Shown here: positions 52,716-60,093 of the stretch, piece after piece
Layout: every line of letters starts with the position of its first letter
How positions within the stretch are numbered: the stretch's first letter is position 1
Origin: Holophagales bacterium
GTDB taxonomy: Bacteria > Acidobacteriota > Thermoanaerobaculia > Multivoradales > Multivoraceae
NCBI GenBank assembly: GCA_009843505.1
Contig: VYDI01000022.1
Coordinates: 19,279 to 83,278, forward strand
Direction: 5' to 3'
Length of the DNA stretch: 64,000 nucleotides
Translations under genes and position numbers: made by a program
The notes under the pieces: generated by a model
The model's database searches: none
The model's input: only the letters and a program-made list of their open reading frames with translations
Told to the model about the DNA's origin: nothing

Positions 52716-53920
52716 GTCAACGAACCGGCTGGGCCATCGGAGGCCTGATCCTGATCGGAGCCCTCGCCGCCGCCGCCTCGATGGTGCTGCTGAGGCCCGA
52801 GCCTGCCTCCAGGCCTCCTCCTTCGCTGGTCCCCTTCGCGCTGACGGCGCCGGTGGAGGCGGGGGAAGGCGCCATCCCGGTCCACGCCGCCGGCACGGTT
52901 CAACCGCGGGCGGAAGTCGACGTCACCGCGGAGGTCAGCGGAAAGGTCGTTTGGGTCGACCCTGCCTTCGAGAGCAGCGGACGCGTGCGCGAGGGACAAC
53001 CGCTGTTCCGCATCGAAGACACGGACTACCGCAACAGGGTGCAGCAGGCGCGAGCCAACGTCGCGTTGCAGCGAGTCGAGGTGTTGAAGGTGGAGGAGGA
53101 GGCGGCCGTGGCGCGCTCCCAGTACGAGCGCTTCAGAGAGCGTCAGGGCAGCCAGGCGAACTCCGACACTCCCAGCCCCCTGGCCCTGTGGGAGCCCCAG
53201 CTTCAGGCTGCCCGAAGGGCCCTGGAGCGGGACGGCGCCGTCCTCAGGGAAGCGGCGTTGAACCTGGCGCGGACCGAGATCCGCGCCCCGTTCGACGGCA
53301 TCGTCCGCTCCGAGTCGGTAGATGTCGGGCAGTATGTCGCTGCCGGCCAGAGCGTGGGCCGGCTCTACGCGTCCGGCTCGGTCGAGGTCGTGGTCCCGCT
53401 CTCCGATGACGCCGCCGCCCTGCTACCCGGCCTCTGGGATCTGCGGGCCGGCGAGGCGGACACCCGGATCGCGGCGCGCGTCATCGCCGAGTACGGCGAG
53501 GGGATCTACGCCTGGGACGGCTACCTGGATCGGGGCGCCGTCACCCTGGACGAACAGACACGGACCATCGACGTGATCGTTCGTGTTCCGAAGCCGTTCT
53601 CGAGCGGCTCACCGGTAGACGGCGACCCCGACTCCGGCACGGCTCCGCCTCTGCTGGTCGGCAAGTTCGTGGACGTTGAGCTTCAGGGCCTCGCCCCGGA
53701 ACGGTACTTCAAGGTGCCGGACGCGGCGCTCAGGACCGGTGACGAGGTCTGGGCGGTACGGGACGGCAAGGTGAACATCGTGCCGGTGCAGGTCCTGCAG
53801 CGCTCCGACAACGTCGTGTACGTCACCGGAGCGCTCGAGGTGAATCAACCGGTCGTCACCGGCGGCGTCCGGCTCGCCACCGAGGGCATGGCCGTGCAGA
53901 CGGCGGCGGGAGGCTCGTGA
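52712..53920 (+). CDS. RND periplasmic adaptor (membrane fusion protein), copy 2
   Basis: A paralogue of the adaptor at 49969-51165, 402 residues with the same order of domains: one N-terminal membrane helix (AIGGLILIGALAAAASMVL), GTVQPRAEVDVTAEVSGKVVWVDPAFESSGRVREGQPLFRIED, hairpin, and LNLARTEIRAPFDGIVRSESVDVGQYV. The strongest differences from copy 1 lie in the hairpin and in a short insertion near residue 300. The ATG overlaps the GH16 stop (ATGA). Tandem duplication with later insertion of the GH16 gene is one explanation. No RND pump is nearby until 60715. Confidence 0.93.
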   Translation: MSQRTGWAIGGLILIGALAAAASMVLLRPEPASRPPPSLVPFALTAPVEAGEGAIPVHAAGTVQPRAEVDVTAEVSGKVVWVDPAFESSGRVREGQPLFRIEDTDYRNRVQQARANVALQRVEVLKVEEEAAVARSQYERFRERQGSQANSDTPSPLALWEPQLQAARRALERDGAVLREAALNLARTEIRAPFDGIVRSESVDVGQYVAAGQSVGRLYASGSVEVVVPLSDDAAALLPGLWDLRAGEADTRIAARVIAEYGEGIYAWDGYLDRGAVTLDEQTRTIDVIVRVPKPFSSGSPVDGDPDSGTAPPLLVGKFVDVELQGLAPERYFKVPDAALRTGDEVWAVRDGKVNIVPVQVLQRSDNVVYVTGALEVNQPVVTGGVRLATEGMAVQTAAGGS

Positions 53921-53955
53921 GACCAGGCGGGCCTGTGCCGCTTTCGGATTGGCGA

Positions 53956-53961
53956 TAACCT
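53956..53961 (+). promoter_or_regulatory. Candidate -10 element of the ACP gene (leaderless)
   Basis: TAACCT lies six bases before the ATG at 53968; no Shine-Dalgarno sequence separates them. The preceding gene ends 36 bases earlier, so ACP may have its own promoter. Confidence 0.4.
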
Positions 53962-53967
53962 CCGCCC

Positions 53968-54222
53968 ATGGACGCTGACGGCACCTCCGAGGTTCTCTCC
54001 CGGTTGCGGGACGTGCTGCGCGAGAGCGCGGTCGAAGAGCATGACTGGGACGCGGTGGCTTCGGAGACGCCGATCGAGTCGCTCGGCTTCGATTCACTGA
54101 CCATCCTCGATGTGCTGTACGACGTGGAGGAGGAGTTCGGGATCGCGCTCGATCCGAAGCAGGTCGTAAAGACCCGCACCGTCGGCGAGATCATTACGCT
54201 GCTGCAGCAGAACGGAGCCTGA
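53968..54222 (+). CDS. Acyl carrier protein
   Basis: An 84-residue stand-alone acyl carrier protein. The 4'-phosphopantetheine site is LGFDSLTILD with Ser43, and helix II continues DVLYDVEEEFGIALDPKQV. It is acidic, as expected. It differs from housekeeping ACP (usually GADSLDTVELV), so this is probably a dedicated carrier. The LpxL-like acyltransferase follows 19 bases later, suggesting that ACP delivers an acyl chain to it. Confidence 0.9.
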   Translation: MDADGTSEVLSRLRDVLRESAVEEHDWDAVASETPIESLGFDSLTILDVLYDVEEEFGIALDPKQVVKTRTVGEIITLLQQNGA

Positions 54223-54241
54223 GCGCAGCCTCCTGGGCCGG

Positions 54242-55099
54242 GTGCTCCACCTTCTCGAATACTGGGCGGCGCGGCTGGCGCTGTTCGGTGTTGATCTACT
54301 GCCGCCTGTCGCCGCTTCCCGCTGGGCTGCGGCGCTGGGCTCGCTGTGGTGGACCGCCGACCGGCCGCGGCGCCGCGTAGCGATCTCGAACATCCTGCGC
54401 GCGGGCGTGACCCATGACGCCACCGAGGCGCGGGCGATCGGCCGCGGCGCTTCCCGCCACATGGGTATGGTGCTCGTCGAGTCGATGAAGTCGTCGCTCG
54501 TGCTGGACGACCCGGAGCGGCTGCGGGTCGACATTCCCGGCGATGTGGAGACAGTGTTGGAGGATCCGGAACGCGGCCTGATCGTCGTCTCCGGGCACTT
54601 CGGCAACTGGGAGATCGCGGGCCAATGGCTGTCGCGCTACAAGCCGGTCGCGGGCATCTCCCGGCCGATGACCAACCCGCGGGTGCAGAAGCTGGCGCTC
54701 GAGCGGCGGCAGCGGGGCGCGTTTCGGATGATCCCGAAGTACGACCCGGATCCTGGGCGTTTCCTCAAGCTTCTCGGCGACGGCGAGATCCTGGCCCTGC
54801 TGGTCGATCAGCACGCCCGCCGGGGGATCGACGTGCCCTTCTTCGGCCATCCCGCGAAGACCCACACGACCGCCGCGATGCTGCACCTGGTCGCCCGGAC
54901 GCCGCTGACTTTCCTGGTCTGCCGTCGAATGGCGCCGATGACTTTCGAGCTGAGCCTGTCGCCCCTGATCGAGCAGCAAAGGAGCGGCGACCGGAACGCG
55001 GACGTCGAGGCGATCGTCCGAACCCTGAACTCACTTCTGGAGGAAGCGATCCGCCGCGACCCGGAACAGTACCTCTGGGGCCACCGTCGCTGGCGCTAG
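54242..55099 (+). CDS. LpxL/HtrB-like acyltransferase
   Basis: Membrane-associated lysophospholipid-type acyltransferase, 285 residues from a GTG. LIVVSGHFGNWEIAGQWL contains the catalytic HxxxxE motif (His119, Glu124), followed by AGISRPMTNPRVQKLALERR and ILALLVDQHARRGIDVPFFGHPAKT, as in lipid A late acyltransferases. The C-terminal half has RRDPEQYLWGHRRWR. The cognate acyl donor could be the ACP upstream. Whether the acceptor is lipid A, an ornithine lipid or another surface lipid is not shown. It overlaps the convergent RidA gene by 4 bases. Confidence 0.88.
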   Translation: MLHLLEYWAARLALFGVDLLPPVAASRWAAALGSLWWTADRPRRRVAISNILRAGVTHDATEARAIGRGASRHMGMVLVESMKSSLVLDDPERLRVDIPGDVETVLEDPERGLIVVSGHFGNWEIAGQWLSRYKPVAGISRPMTNPRVQKLALERRQRGAFRMIPKYDPDPGRFLKLLGDGEILALLVDQHARRGIDVPFFGHPAKTHTTAAMLHLVARTPLTFLVCRRMAPMTFELSLSPLIEQQRSGDRNADVEAIVRTLNSLLEEAIRRDPEQYLWGHRRWR

Positions 55100-55569
55100 T
55101 TCGGCTCCGGACTTCGGCGCTGGGCGATGCACTCGATCTCCACCGCGGCGCCCAACGCCAGGGTCGGCGACTCGATCGTCGCCCGGGCCGGAGGGCTGCC
55201 ACCCAACACGGCGACCCAGGCCACGTTCATCTGCTCGAAGTTGGCCATGTCGGTCACGTAGACGGTGCACTTCGCCAGGTGGGCCAGGTCTGAGCCGGCC
55301 GCTTCGAGGATCGTCTCGATGTTCCGGAGCGCCTGCGTCGTCTGCGGGCCGATGCCGCCGGGCGCCAGGTCGAAGCTCTGGCCGACCGTGCCGAGCGTCC
55401 CGGCCACGAAGATCAGGTCACCGACGCGGGTCGCGTGCGAGAACGCTTCGAGCCGGGGCAGTTCGTCGGTGTTGATGCGGGGCGGCTGGGCGGCGGCCGG
55501 CGACAGGGCTGCCAAACAGGCACCCAAAACGAGTGAGGGAATCGAAGCTCGGGCAGGGAGATGAAGCAT
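55096..55569 (-). CDS. Exported RidA (YjgF/YER057c/UK114) family protein
   Basis: RidA proteins hydrolyse reactive enamine/imine intermediates of PLP enzymes. This one has 157 residues, of which the first 27 or so (SIPSLVLGACLAALSPAAAQ) form a signal peptide, leaving a domain of about 125 residues: FSHATRVGDLIFVAGTLG, QTTQALRNIETILEAAGSDLAHLAKCTVYVTDM, and ATIESPTLALGAAVEIECIA. The usual C-terminal arginine motif is replaced (the segment reads PPARATIESP, so an Arg is present). Export is unusual for this family and points to a periplasmic role. The ATG follows TAGACT by seven bases. Confidence 0.85.
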   Translation of the reverse strand: MLHLPARASIPSLVLGACLAALSPAAAQPPRINTDELPRLEAFSHATRVGDLIFVAGTLGTVGQSFDLAPGGIGPQTTQALRNIETILEAAGSDLAHLAKCTVYVTDMANFEQMNVAWVAVLGGSPPARATIESPTLALGAAVEIECIAQRRSPEPN

Positions 55570-55576
55570 GGCGGGC

Positions 55577-55582
55577 AGTCTA
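55577..55582 (-). promoter_or_regulatory. Candidate -10 element of the RidA gene
   Basis: Minus-strand TAGACT lies seven bases before the ATG, the leaderless spacing seen repeatedly in this window. Confidence 0.4.
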
Positions 55583-55620
55583 GCGGCGGGCCAACTGGCT
55601 GCCGGGACCGATCGGTCGGC

Positions 55621-55626
55621 TAGCCT
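55621..55626 (+). promoter_or_regulatory. Candidate -10 element of the TonB receptor gene
   Basis: TAGCCT lies nine bases before the ATG at 55636. The spacing is slightly longer than for the other leaderless candidates. Confidence 0.3.
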
Positions 55627-55635
55627 CGAGCGTCT

Positions 55636-57981
55636 ATGGCGCAGCGGTACCGAGGAAGCCGGCTCAGCCTGCTAGTCACTCTGTGGCTTGCGGCGACGCC
55701 TGTCCTTCCCGCGGAGCAAGACGCCGCCGAGGCCGACAGGGAGCCGCCCCACGGCTCGGCCCCACAAGGTAACTTCGGCGAAGAGATCGACGTCATCGGT
55801 CTCGCTCCTCTCGACCACCTCGGCGAATCGCCGGACCACGTGCCGTGGACCGTCCATCGTGTCGCGCCGAAAGCGCTCGACTTGGCGGCTGTGTCCGGTG
55901 TCGGCGCCCTGCTCGAGGCGGAACTGCCCGGCATCAGCCTGGCGCCGGCGCAGGGGAGCGCGCTGCAGTCCGACGTGCTCTACCGGGGCTTCGGGGCGTC
56001 GCCGCTCCTGGGCGCGAACCAGGGCCTCTCGGTCTACGAGGACGGGGTGCGCGTCAACGAGGTCTTCGGCGATGTCGTGGCCTGGGATCTGGTGCCGACG
56101 TTCGCGGCGGAACAGGTGGAACTCCTGCCTGGCGCGAACCCGATGTTCGGCCTGAACACGCTCGGCGGGGCGCTCGCCCTGAACACGCGCAGCGGCTTCG
56201 ACTCGGAGCGAGTCGACCTGACGCTCGAGGCCGGTTCCTTCGGCCGCCGGGCGGGCGAGTTCGGCGCCGGCGGCGCACTCGGTGCCGACGACGAGTACGG
56301 CTGGTTCGTCGGCGGTCGCTCCTTCGAGGAGGACGGCTGGCGCGACTTCTCGCCCAGCTCGCTGCGGCAGGCGCTGGTGAAGCTCTCGCATCGCGGCGAG
56401 CGCGAGCGGATCGACTTCGCGGTTGGCGTGGCGGACAATGACCTGATCGGAAACGGCGTGACGCCGGTGGAACTGCTGGCAATCGACCGCGCCGAGGTCT
56501 TCACGCATCCGGATCAGACCTGGAACGAGTTGTTCTTCCCACGGCTGCGGATCGGCCGGATGATCGGACCGGGGCTTGAACTCGAGGCGCAGGTCTACCT
56601 TCGCGCGAACGACGTCGCCACCTACAACGCGGACGCCTTCGAGGGCGACGACGACGATGACGACGATGACCACGGTCACGACGACGACCATGATGACGAC
56701 GACCACGATCACGACGACGACCACGAGGATCACGACGACGTTCACGACGAGTTCGACGCGGTCAACAACCAGAGCCGCACCGAGCAGGAAGGCCTTGGCG
56801 CCTCGATCCAGATCTCCGGTCTGACTGGTTCGGGCCGCTGGCTCGCCGGCGCCTCGTGGGACGGCGGGCGCGCCGACTTCGCCTTCGAGACGGAACTCGC
56901 CTCGCTCACGGACACCAGGACGACGATCGGCAGCGGCATGCTGCTTCCCGGTTCCGAAGTCGGACTGAGAGCCGACACCGGCCACGCCGGCCTGTGGGCG
57001 CTGCGGCACTGGACGACTGCCGGCGACCGGCTGACCTGGACCCTGCAGGCCCGCTACAACGACAGCCGGATCGAGCTCAACGATCAACTGGGCACGGCGC
57101 TGGACGGCAATCACGGCTTCTCGCGGCTCGTGCCCTCGGCGGGCTTCGTCCGGGAGTTGCGAGGAAACGGAAGTTCGTCGATGCTCCTGTTCGGCAACGT
57201 GTCGCAGTCGTCCCGCGTGCCGACGCCGGTCGAGCTCACCTGCGCCGATCCGGACGACCCGTGCCGGCTGCCGAACGCCTTCGTCGCCGACCCGCCGCTC
57301 GACCAGGTGGTGACGACCAGCGCCGAACTCGGTCTGCGCGGAGGCGGCCGTTTGCTGCGGTGGAGCGCGGCACTGTTCCACAGCGACAGTCGGGACGACA
57401 TCATCTTCGTCTCGAGCGGCGCCGGCACCAGCGCCGGCTACTTCACGAACGTCGACGCGACCCGGCGGCAGGGGCTGGAGCTGTGGCTGCGCGGCAGCCA
57501 CGGCCGGCTGAACTGGGATGCCTCCTACACCCTGCTCGACGCGACCTTCCAGGACCACCTGACCCTGTCGAGCCCGCCGCATCCCCTGGCCGAGGACGGG
57601 GAGATCGAGGTCGAGCCAGGGGACTTCCTGCCCGGCGTGCCGCGCCGGCAGTTCAGGGCCGGCGCCGACCTGAGGTTGGGCGACCGTGTGGTGCTGGGGG
57701 CGCGGCTGCTCGGCGACTCGACCCGCTACCTGCGAGGCGACGAGGCGAACCTGCTGGAGCCGGTCGGCTCGGCGTGGCGGGGCGACCTCTGGAGCCGCAT
57801 CGAACTCACCTCTTCGCTCGACCTCGATCTCGAAGTGTCCAACGTGACGGACCGCGAGTACGCGACGTTCGGCGCTCTTGGCGAACCGGACGAGGTGCTC
57901 GGCGACGGCTACGAGGATCCGCGCTTCCTGAGCCCTGCCGAGCCGCGCGCGTTCCGCGCGTCGCTACGGTTTCGACCCTGA
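55636..57981 (+). CDS. TonB-dependent receptor with His/Asp-rich extracellular loop
   Basis: Outer-membrane receptor of 781 residues. A signal peptide (LSLLVTLWLAATPVLPA) precedes a TonB-box-like EEIDVIGL and the plug domain (VLYRGFGASPLLGANQGLSVYEDGVRVNEVFGD, VELLPGANPMFGLNTLGGALAL). The barrel ends LEVSNVTDREYATFGALG and FRASLRFRP. At about residues 337-374 a loop carries eight histidines and more than twenty aspartates, which on a surface loop of this kind is expected to bind divalent metal ions such as Zn, Ni, Co or Cu. A START-like protein, a HupE-like permease and a membrane anchor follow on the same strand, so the receptor probably imports a metal or metallophore. The metal is not known. 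Confidence 0.92.
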   Translation: MAQRYRGSRLSLLVTLWLAATPVLPAEQDAAEADREPPHGSAPQGNFGEEIDVIGLAPLDHLGESPDHVPWTVHRVAPKALDLAAVSGVGALLEAELPGISLAPAQGSALQSDVLYRGFGASPLLGANQGLSVYEDGVRVNEVFGDVVAWDLVPTFAAEQVELLPGANPMFGLNTLGGALALNTRSGFDSERVDLTLEAGSFGRRAGEFGAGGALGADDEYGWFVGGRSFEEDGWRDFSPSSLRQALVKLSHRGERERIDFAVGVADNDLIGNGVTPVELLAIDRAEVFTHPDQTWNELFFPRLRIGRMIGPGLELEAQVYLRANDVATYNADAFEGDDDDDDDDHGHDDDHDDDDHDHDDDHEDHDDVHDEFDAVNNQSRTEQEGLGASIQISGLTGSGRWLAGASWDGGRADFAFETELASLTDTRTTIGSGMLLPGSEVGLRADTGHAGLWALRHWTTAGDRLTWTLQARYNDSRIELNDQLGTALDGNHGFSRLVPSAGFVRELRGNGSSSMLLFGNVSQSSRVPTPVELTCADPDDPCRLPNAFVADPPLDQVVTTSAELGLRGGGRLLRWSAALFHSDSRDDIIFVSSGAGTSAGYFTNVDATRRQGLELWLRGSHGRLNWDASYTLLDATFQDHLTLSSPPHPLAEDGEIEVEPGDFLPGVPRRQFRAGADLRLGDRVVLGARLLGDSTRYLRGDEANLLEPVGSAWRGDLWSRIELTSSLDLDLEVSNVTDREYATFGALGEPDEVLGDGYEDPRFLSPAEPRAFRASLRFRP
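56644..56757 (+). repeat. GAC/CAC-rich low-complexity segment (His/Asp loop)
   Basis: An in-frame run of GAC, GAT and CAC/CAT codons encoding the metal-binding loop of the TonB receptor. The histidines are spaced by one to five residues. Length variation by slippage is plausible. Confidence 0.8.
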
Positions 57982-58012
57982 AGCCGGGACCGATGGGCCC
58001 GCGCTCTGCTGA

Positions 58013-58018
58013 TAGTGT
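58013..58018 (+). promoter_or_regulatory. Candidate -10 element of the START-like gene
   Basis: TAGTGT lies seven bases before the GTG at 58026. It supports this GTG over the ATG at 57993, which precedes the element. Confidence 0.35.
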
Positions 58019-58025
58019 GCCGCCG

Positions 58026-58757
58026 GTGCGCGAGAAGGACGGTCGTTCAGTGGGGGGCAGGGCGCTTACCCTTGCTTTCGCTCTCGGGGCGTTCGCCGCG
58101 CAACCCGGCACGGCGCAGGACTGTGAGCCCGAGAGAGCCGAGGGCCCGGTAACGATCGAATCCTGCGAGATCGACGGCACTGAGTTCCGCCTGTTCCGGG
58201 CCGACGTGGTCGTAGAGGGGTCGATCCCCTCGGCGATCGCGATGCTGGAGGATGCCGACGCCTGTCCCGAGTGGCAGGGAATCTGTGAAGAGGAAACCGC
58301 GACGTCTCTGGAGCAGCCGTTTCAGTCCCTGCGCAACCGCATCTCCGGCTCGGGAATCTCGAGGCGCGTGACGATCGTCCGTTCGGGCTGGCTACGCACG
58401 AGCGACGGCCGCGTGATCAACGACATAGTCGGCGCGGATGATCTGGCGCCCGAGTTCGAGGGCAGGCGCGTGCTCTGCATGTACGTGAGGTGGATCCTGA
58501 CCCCGGGCGACGAAGAAGGGACAGTCAAGGTCGTCCAGGACACCGTCAGCGACCCGCAAGTCCCGGGGGGCCTCGGACGGATGCTCGCCAACCGGGGCGC
58601 CATGAACGCGATGATGGAGACCTTCACGAACTTCGGCCCGCAGCTCGCCGACGCGCGGTACGCGAGCGGACCGGACATCGCGTCCCTTCCGCTCGTGGAA
58701 GAGGAGCTGCCGGACCTCGGCGAGGAGTTCGTCGCCTGTCAAGCGGCGCGGCAGTAG
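58026..58757 (+). CDS. Exported START-like domain protein
   Basis: A 243-residue exported protein. Start choice is uncertain: GTG at 58026 follows a TAGTGT hexamer and leaves a signal peptide (GRALTLAFALGAFAAQPGTAQ); an in-frame ATG at 57993 is possible. The mature part resembles START/SRPBCC lipid-binding domains: VVVEGSIPSAIAMLEDADACPEWQGIC, ISRRVTIVRSGWLRTSDGRVINDIV, RRVLCMYVRWILTPGDEEGTVKVVQDTVSDPQVPGGLG. Two cysteines flank the signal and the first strand. The gene lies between the TonB receptor and the HupE-like gene. A ligand-binding role, perhaps for a lipid or metallophore, is inferred. Confidence 0.75.
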   Translation: MREKDGRSVGGRALTLAFALGAFAAQPGTAQDCEPERAEGPVTIESCEIDGTEFRLFRADVVVEGSIPSAIAMLEDADACPEWQGICEEETATSLEQPFQSLRNRISGSGISRRVTIVRSGWLRTSDGRVINDIVGADDLAPEFEGRRVLCMYVRWILTPGDEEGTVKVVQDTVSDPQVPGGLGRMLANRGAMNAMMETFTNFGPQLADARYASGPDIASLPLVEEELPDLGEEFVACQAARQ

Positions 58758-58777
58758 CCGCTCGCCGGCGTAGTCGC

Positions 58778-59470
58778 GTGAGCCGCCGCCGGACCATCAC
58801 AAGAGCGGCGGTCCTCACGCTGGCCGCGCTGTTCCTGTCGTCGGGCCTGTGGGCGCACGGAGTCGCCGACCAGGACGAGCTCTTCCTGACCAACAACGAG
58901 GGTCTGGCGGTCGGGCCCTACATGTACCTGGGCGCCAAGCACATGGTCACCGGGTACGACCACCTGGCGTTCCTGGCCGGAGTCATCTTCTTCCTCTATC
59001 GGTTCCGCGACATCGCGCTCTACGTGACGCTGTTCGCGGTCGGCCACAGCGTGACCCTGCTGGTCGGGGTGCTCGGCGGCATCCACGCGAATCCGTTTCT
59101 CATCGACGCGATCGTCGGCCTGTCGGTGGCCTACAAGGCGTTCGAGAACCTGGGCGGGTTCCGGGCTCTGGGGGTCCAGATCGACACGCGGGCGGCCGTG
59201 CTCGTGTTCGGCCTGTTCCACGGTTTCGGTCTGGCGACCAAGCTGCAGCCGGTCGAGATCTCGGGAAGCGGCCTGGTCGGGAACATCATCTCCTTCAACG
59301 TGGGCGTCGAACTCGGGCAGTTCGCCGCCCTCGCCATCATCCTGCTTAGCTTCAACCTCTGGCGAGCCAGCGGCCGATTCCAGTCTCACGGCTATGCCGC
59401 GAACGCGGTGCTGATGACGGCCGGCTTCCTGCTGGTCGCCTACCAGTTGACGGGGTACTTCATGTCATGA
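58778..59470 (+). CDS. HupE/UreJ-family membrane protein
   Basis: A 230-residue inner-membrane protein of the HupE/UreJ_2 family, tied to nickel or cobalt in hydrogenase and urease loci. From a GTG start, a signal sequence (ITRAAVLTLAALFLSSGLWA) is followed by HGVADQDELFL, so the mature chain would start with a histidine. Conserved histidines occur in GYDHLAFLAGVIFF, AVGHSVTLLVG and VFGLFHGFGLA, on about six transmembrane segments. The next gene overlaps by 4 bases (ATGA). Position behind a TonB receptor with a His-rich loop supports a role in moving a metal across the inner membrane; no hydrogenase or urease is near. Confidence 0.85.
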   Translation: MSRRRTITRAAVLTLAALFLSSGLWAHGVADQDELFLTNNEGLAVGPYMYLGAKHMVTGYDHLAFLAGVIFFLYRFRDIALYVTLFAVGHSVTLLVGVLGGIHANPFLIDAIVGLSVAYKAFENLGGFRALGVQIDTRAAVLVFGLFHGFGLATKLQPVEISGSGLVGNIISFNVGVELGQFAALAIILLSFNLWRASGRFQSHGYAANAVLMTAGFLLVAYQLTGYFMS

Positions 59471-60093
59471 CGGATTCCTCTCCCGCACCGGGCGGCGATC
59501 TCGGAACGCCGGCGCCTGGCAAGCTGCTGAAGACCCTCGCGATCACGCTCGCCGCCGCGGCGGTCGTCTTCGTAGTCGTCATCCTGCCGGCCGAGTACGG
59601 CATCGACCCGACCCGGATCGGCGGCCTGCTCGGCCTCGACCGGCTCTACGAGGCGGCCGGCACCGAGCCGATGGCCGAGGCCGAGGAGGGCCTCTCGGCC
59701 CAGATGACCGGCAACCGTGAGCTACGGGCCGAGACCGTCACGATCGAGATCGGCGCCAACGAACAGATGGAGTACAAGCTGCAGATGATCGAGGGGATGA
59801 CGATCGTCTACTCCTGGCAAACCGACGGCGGAACGCTCTACTCGGACTTCCACGCCGACCCGTTCAACGACCTCGACGACGAGCCGGTCCGCTACGCCGA
59901 GGAGTTCGACGTCACGGGCGGCCGCGGCGGCCTGACCGCGGGCTACTCCGGCAACCACGGCTGGTTCTGGCTCAACGAGAGCGACTCGCCGGTCACCATC
60001 GAACTCGACGTGCGCGGCTTCTTCACGAACATGCGGGAGATCGGCCGAGCGCCGGCCGGCACCGAACACCTGGACTCGGAGGCCTACGAATGA
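59467..60093 (+). CDS. HupE-associated transmembrane anchor protein
   Basis: A 208-residue single-pass membrane protein: an N-terminal helix (TLAITLAAAAVVFVVVILPAEYGIDPTRIGGLLGL) and a periplasmic domain with EYKLQMIEGMTIVYSWQTDGGTLYSDFHADP and GYSGNHGWFWLNESDSPVTIELDVRGFF. This type is commonly annotated as a transmembrane anchor protein and tends to follow HupE/UreJ_2 genes. The aromatic and His residues in the C-terminal domain could bind the same cargo. It overlaps both neighbours by 4 bases. No enzymatic motif is visible. Confidence 0.75.
   Translation: MTDSSPAPGGDLGTPAPGKLLKTLAITLAAAAVVFVVVILPAEYGIDPTRIGGLLGLDRLYEAAGTEPMAEAEEGLSAQMTGNRELRAETVTIEIGANEQMEYKLQMIEGMTIVYSWQTDGGTLYSDFHADPFNDLDDEPVRYAEEFDVTGGRGGLTAGYSGNHGWFWLNESDSPVTIELDVRGFFTNMREIGRAPAGTEHLDSEAYE

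Noticed and set aside
55672..57582. Long minus-strand open frame antisense to the second TonB receptor
   Set aside because: It reads as Val-rich low complexity opposite the Asp/His loop. The plus strand encodes recognisable plug and barrel.
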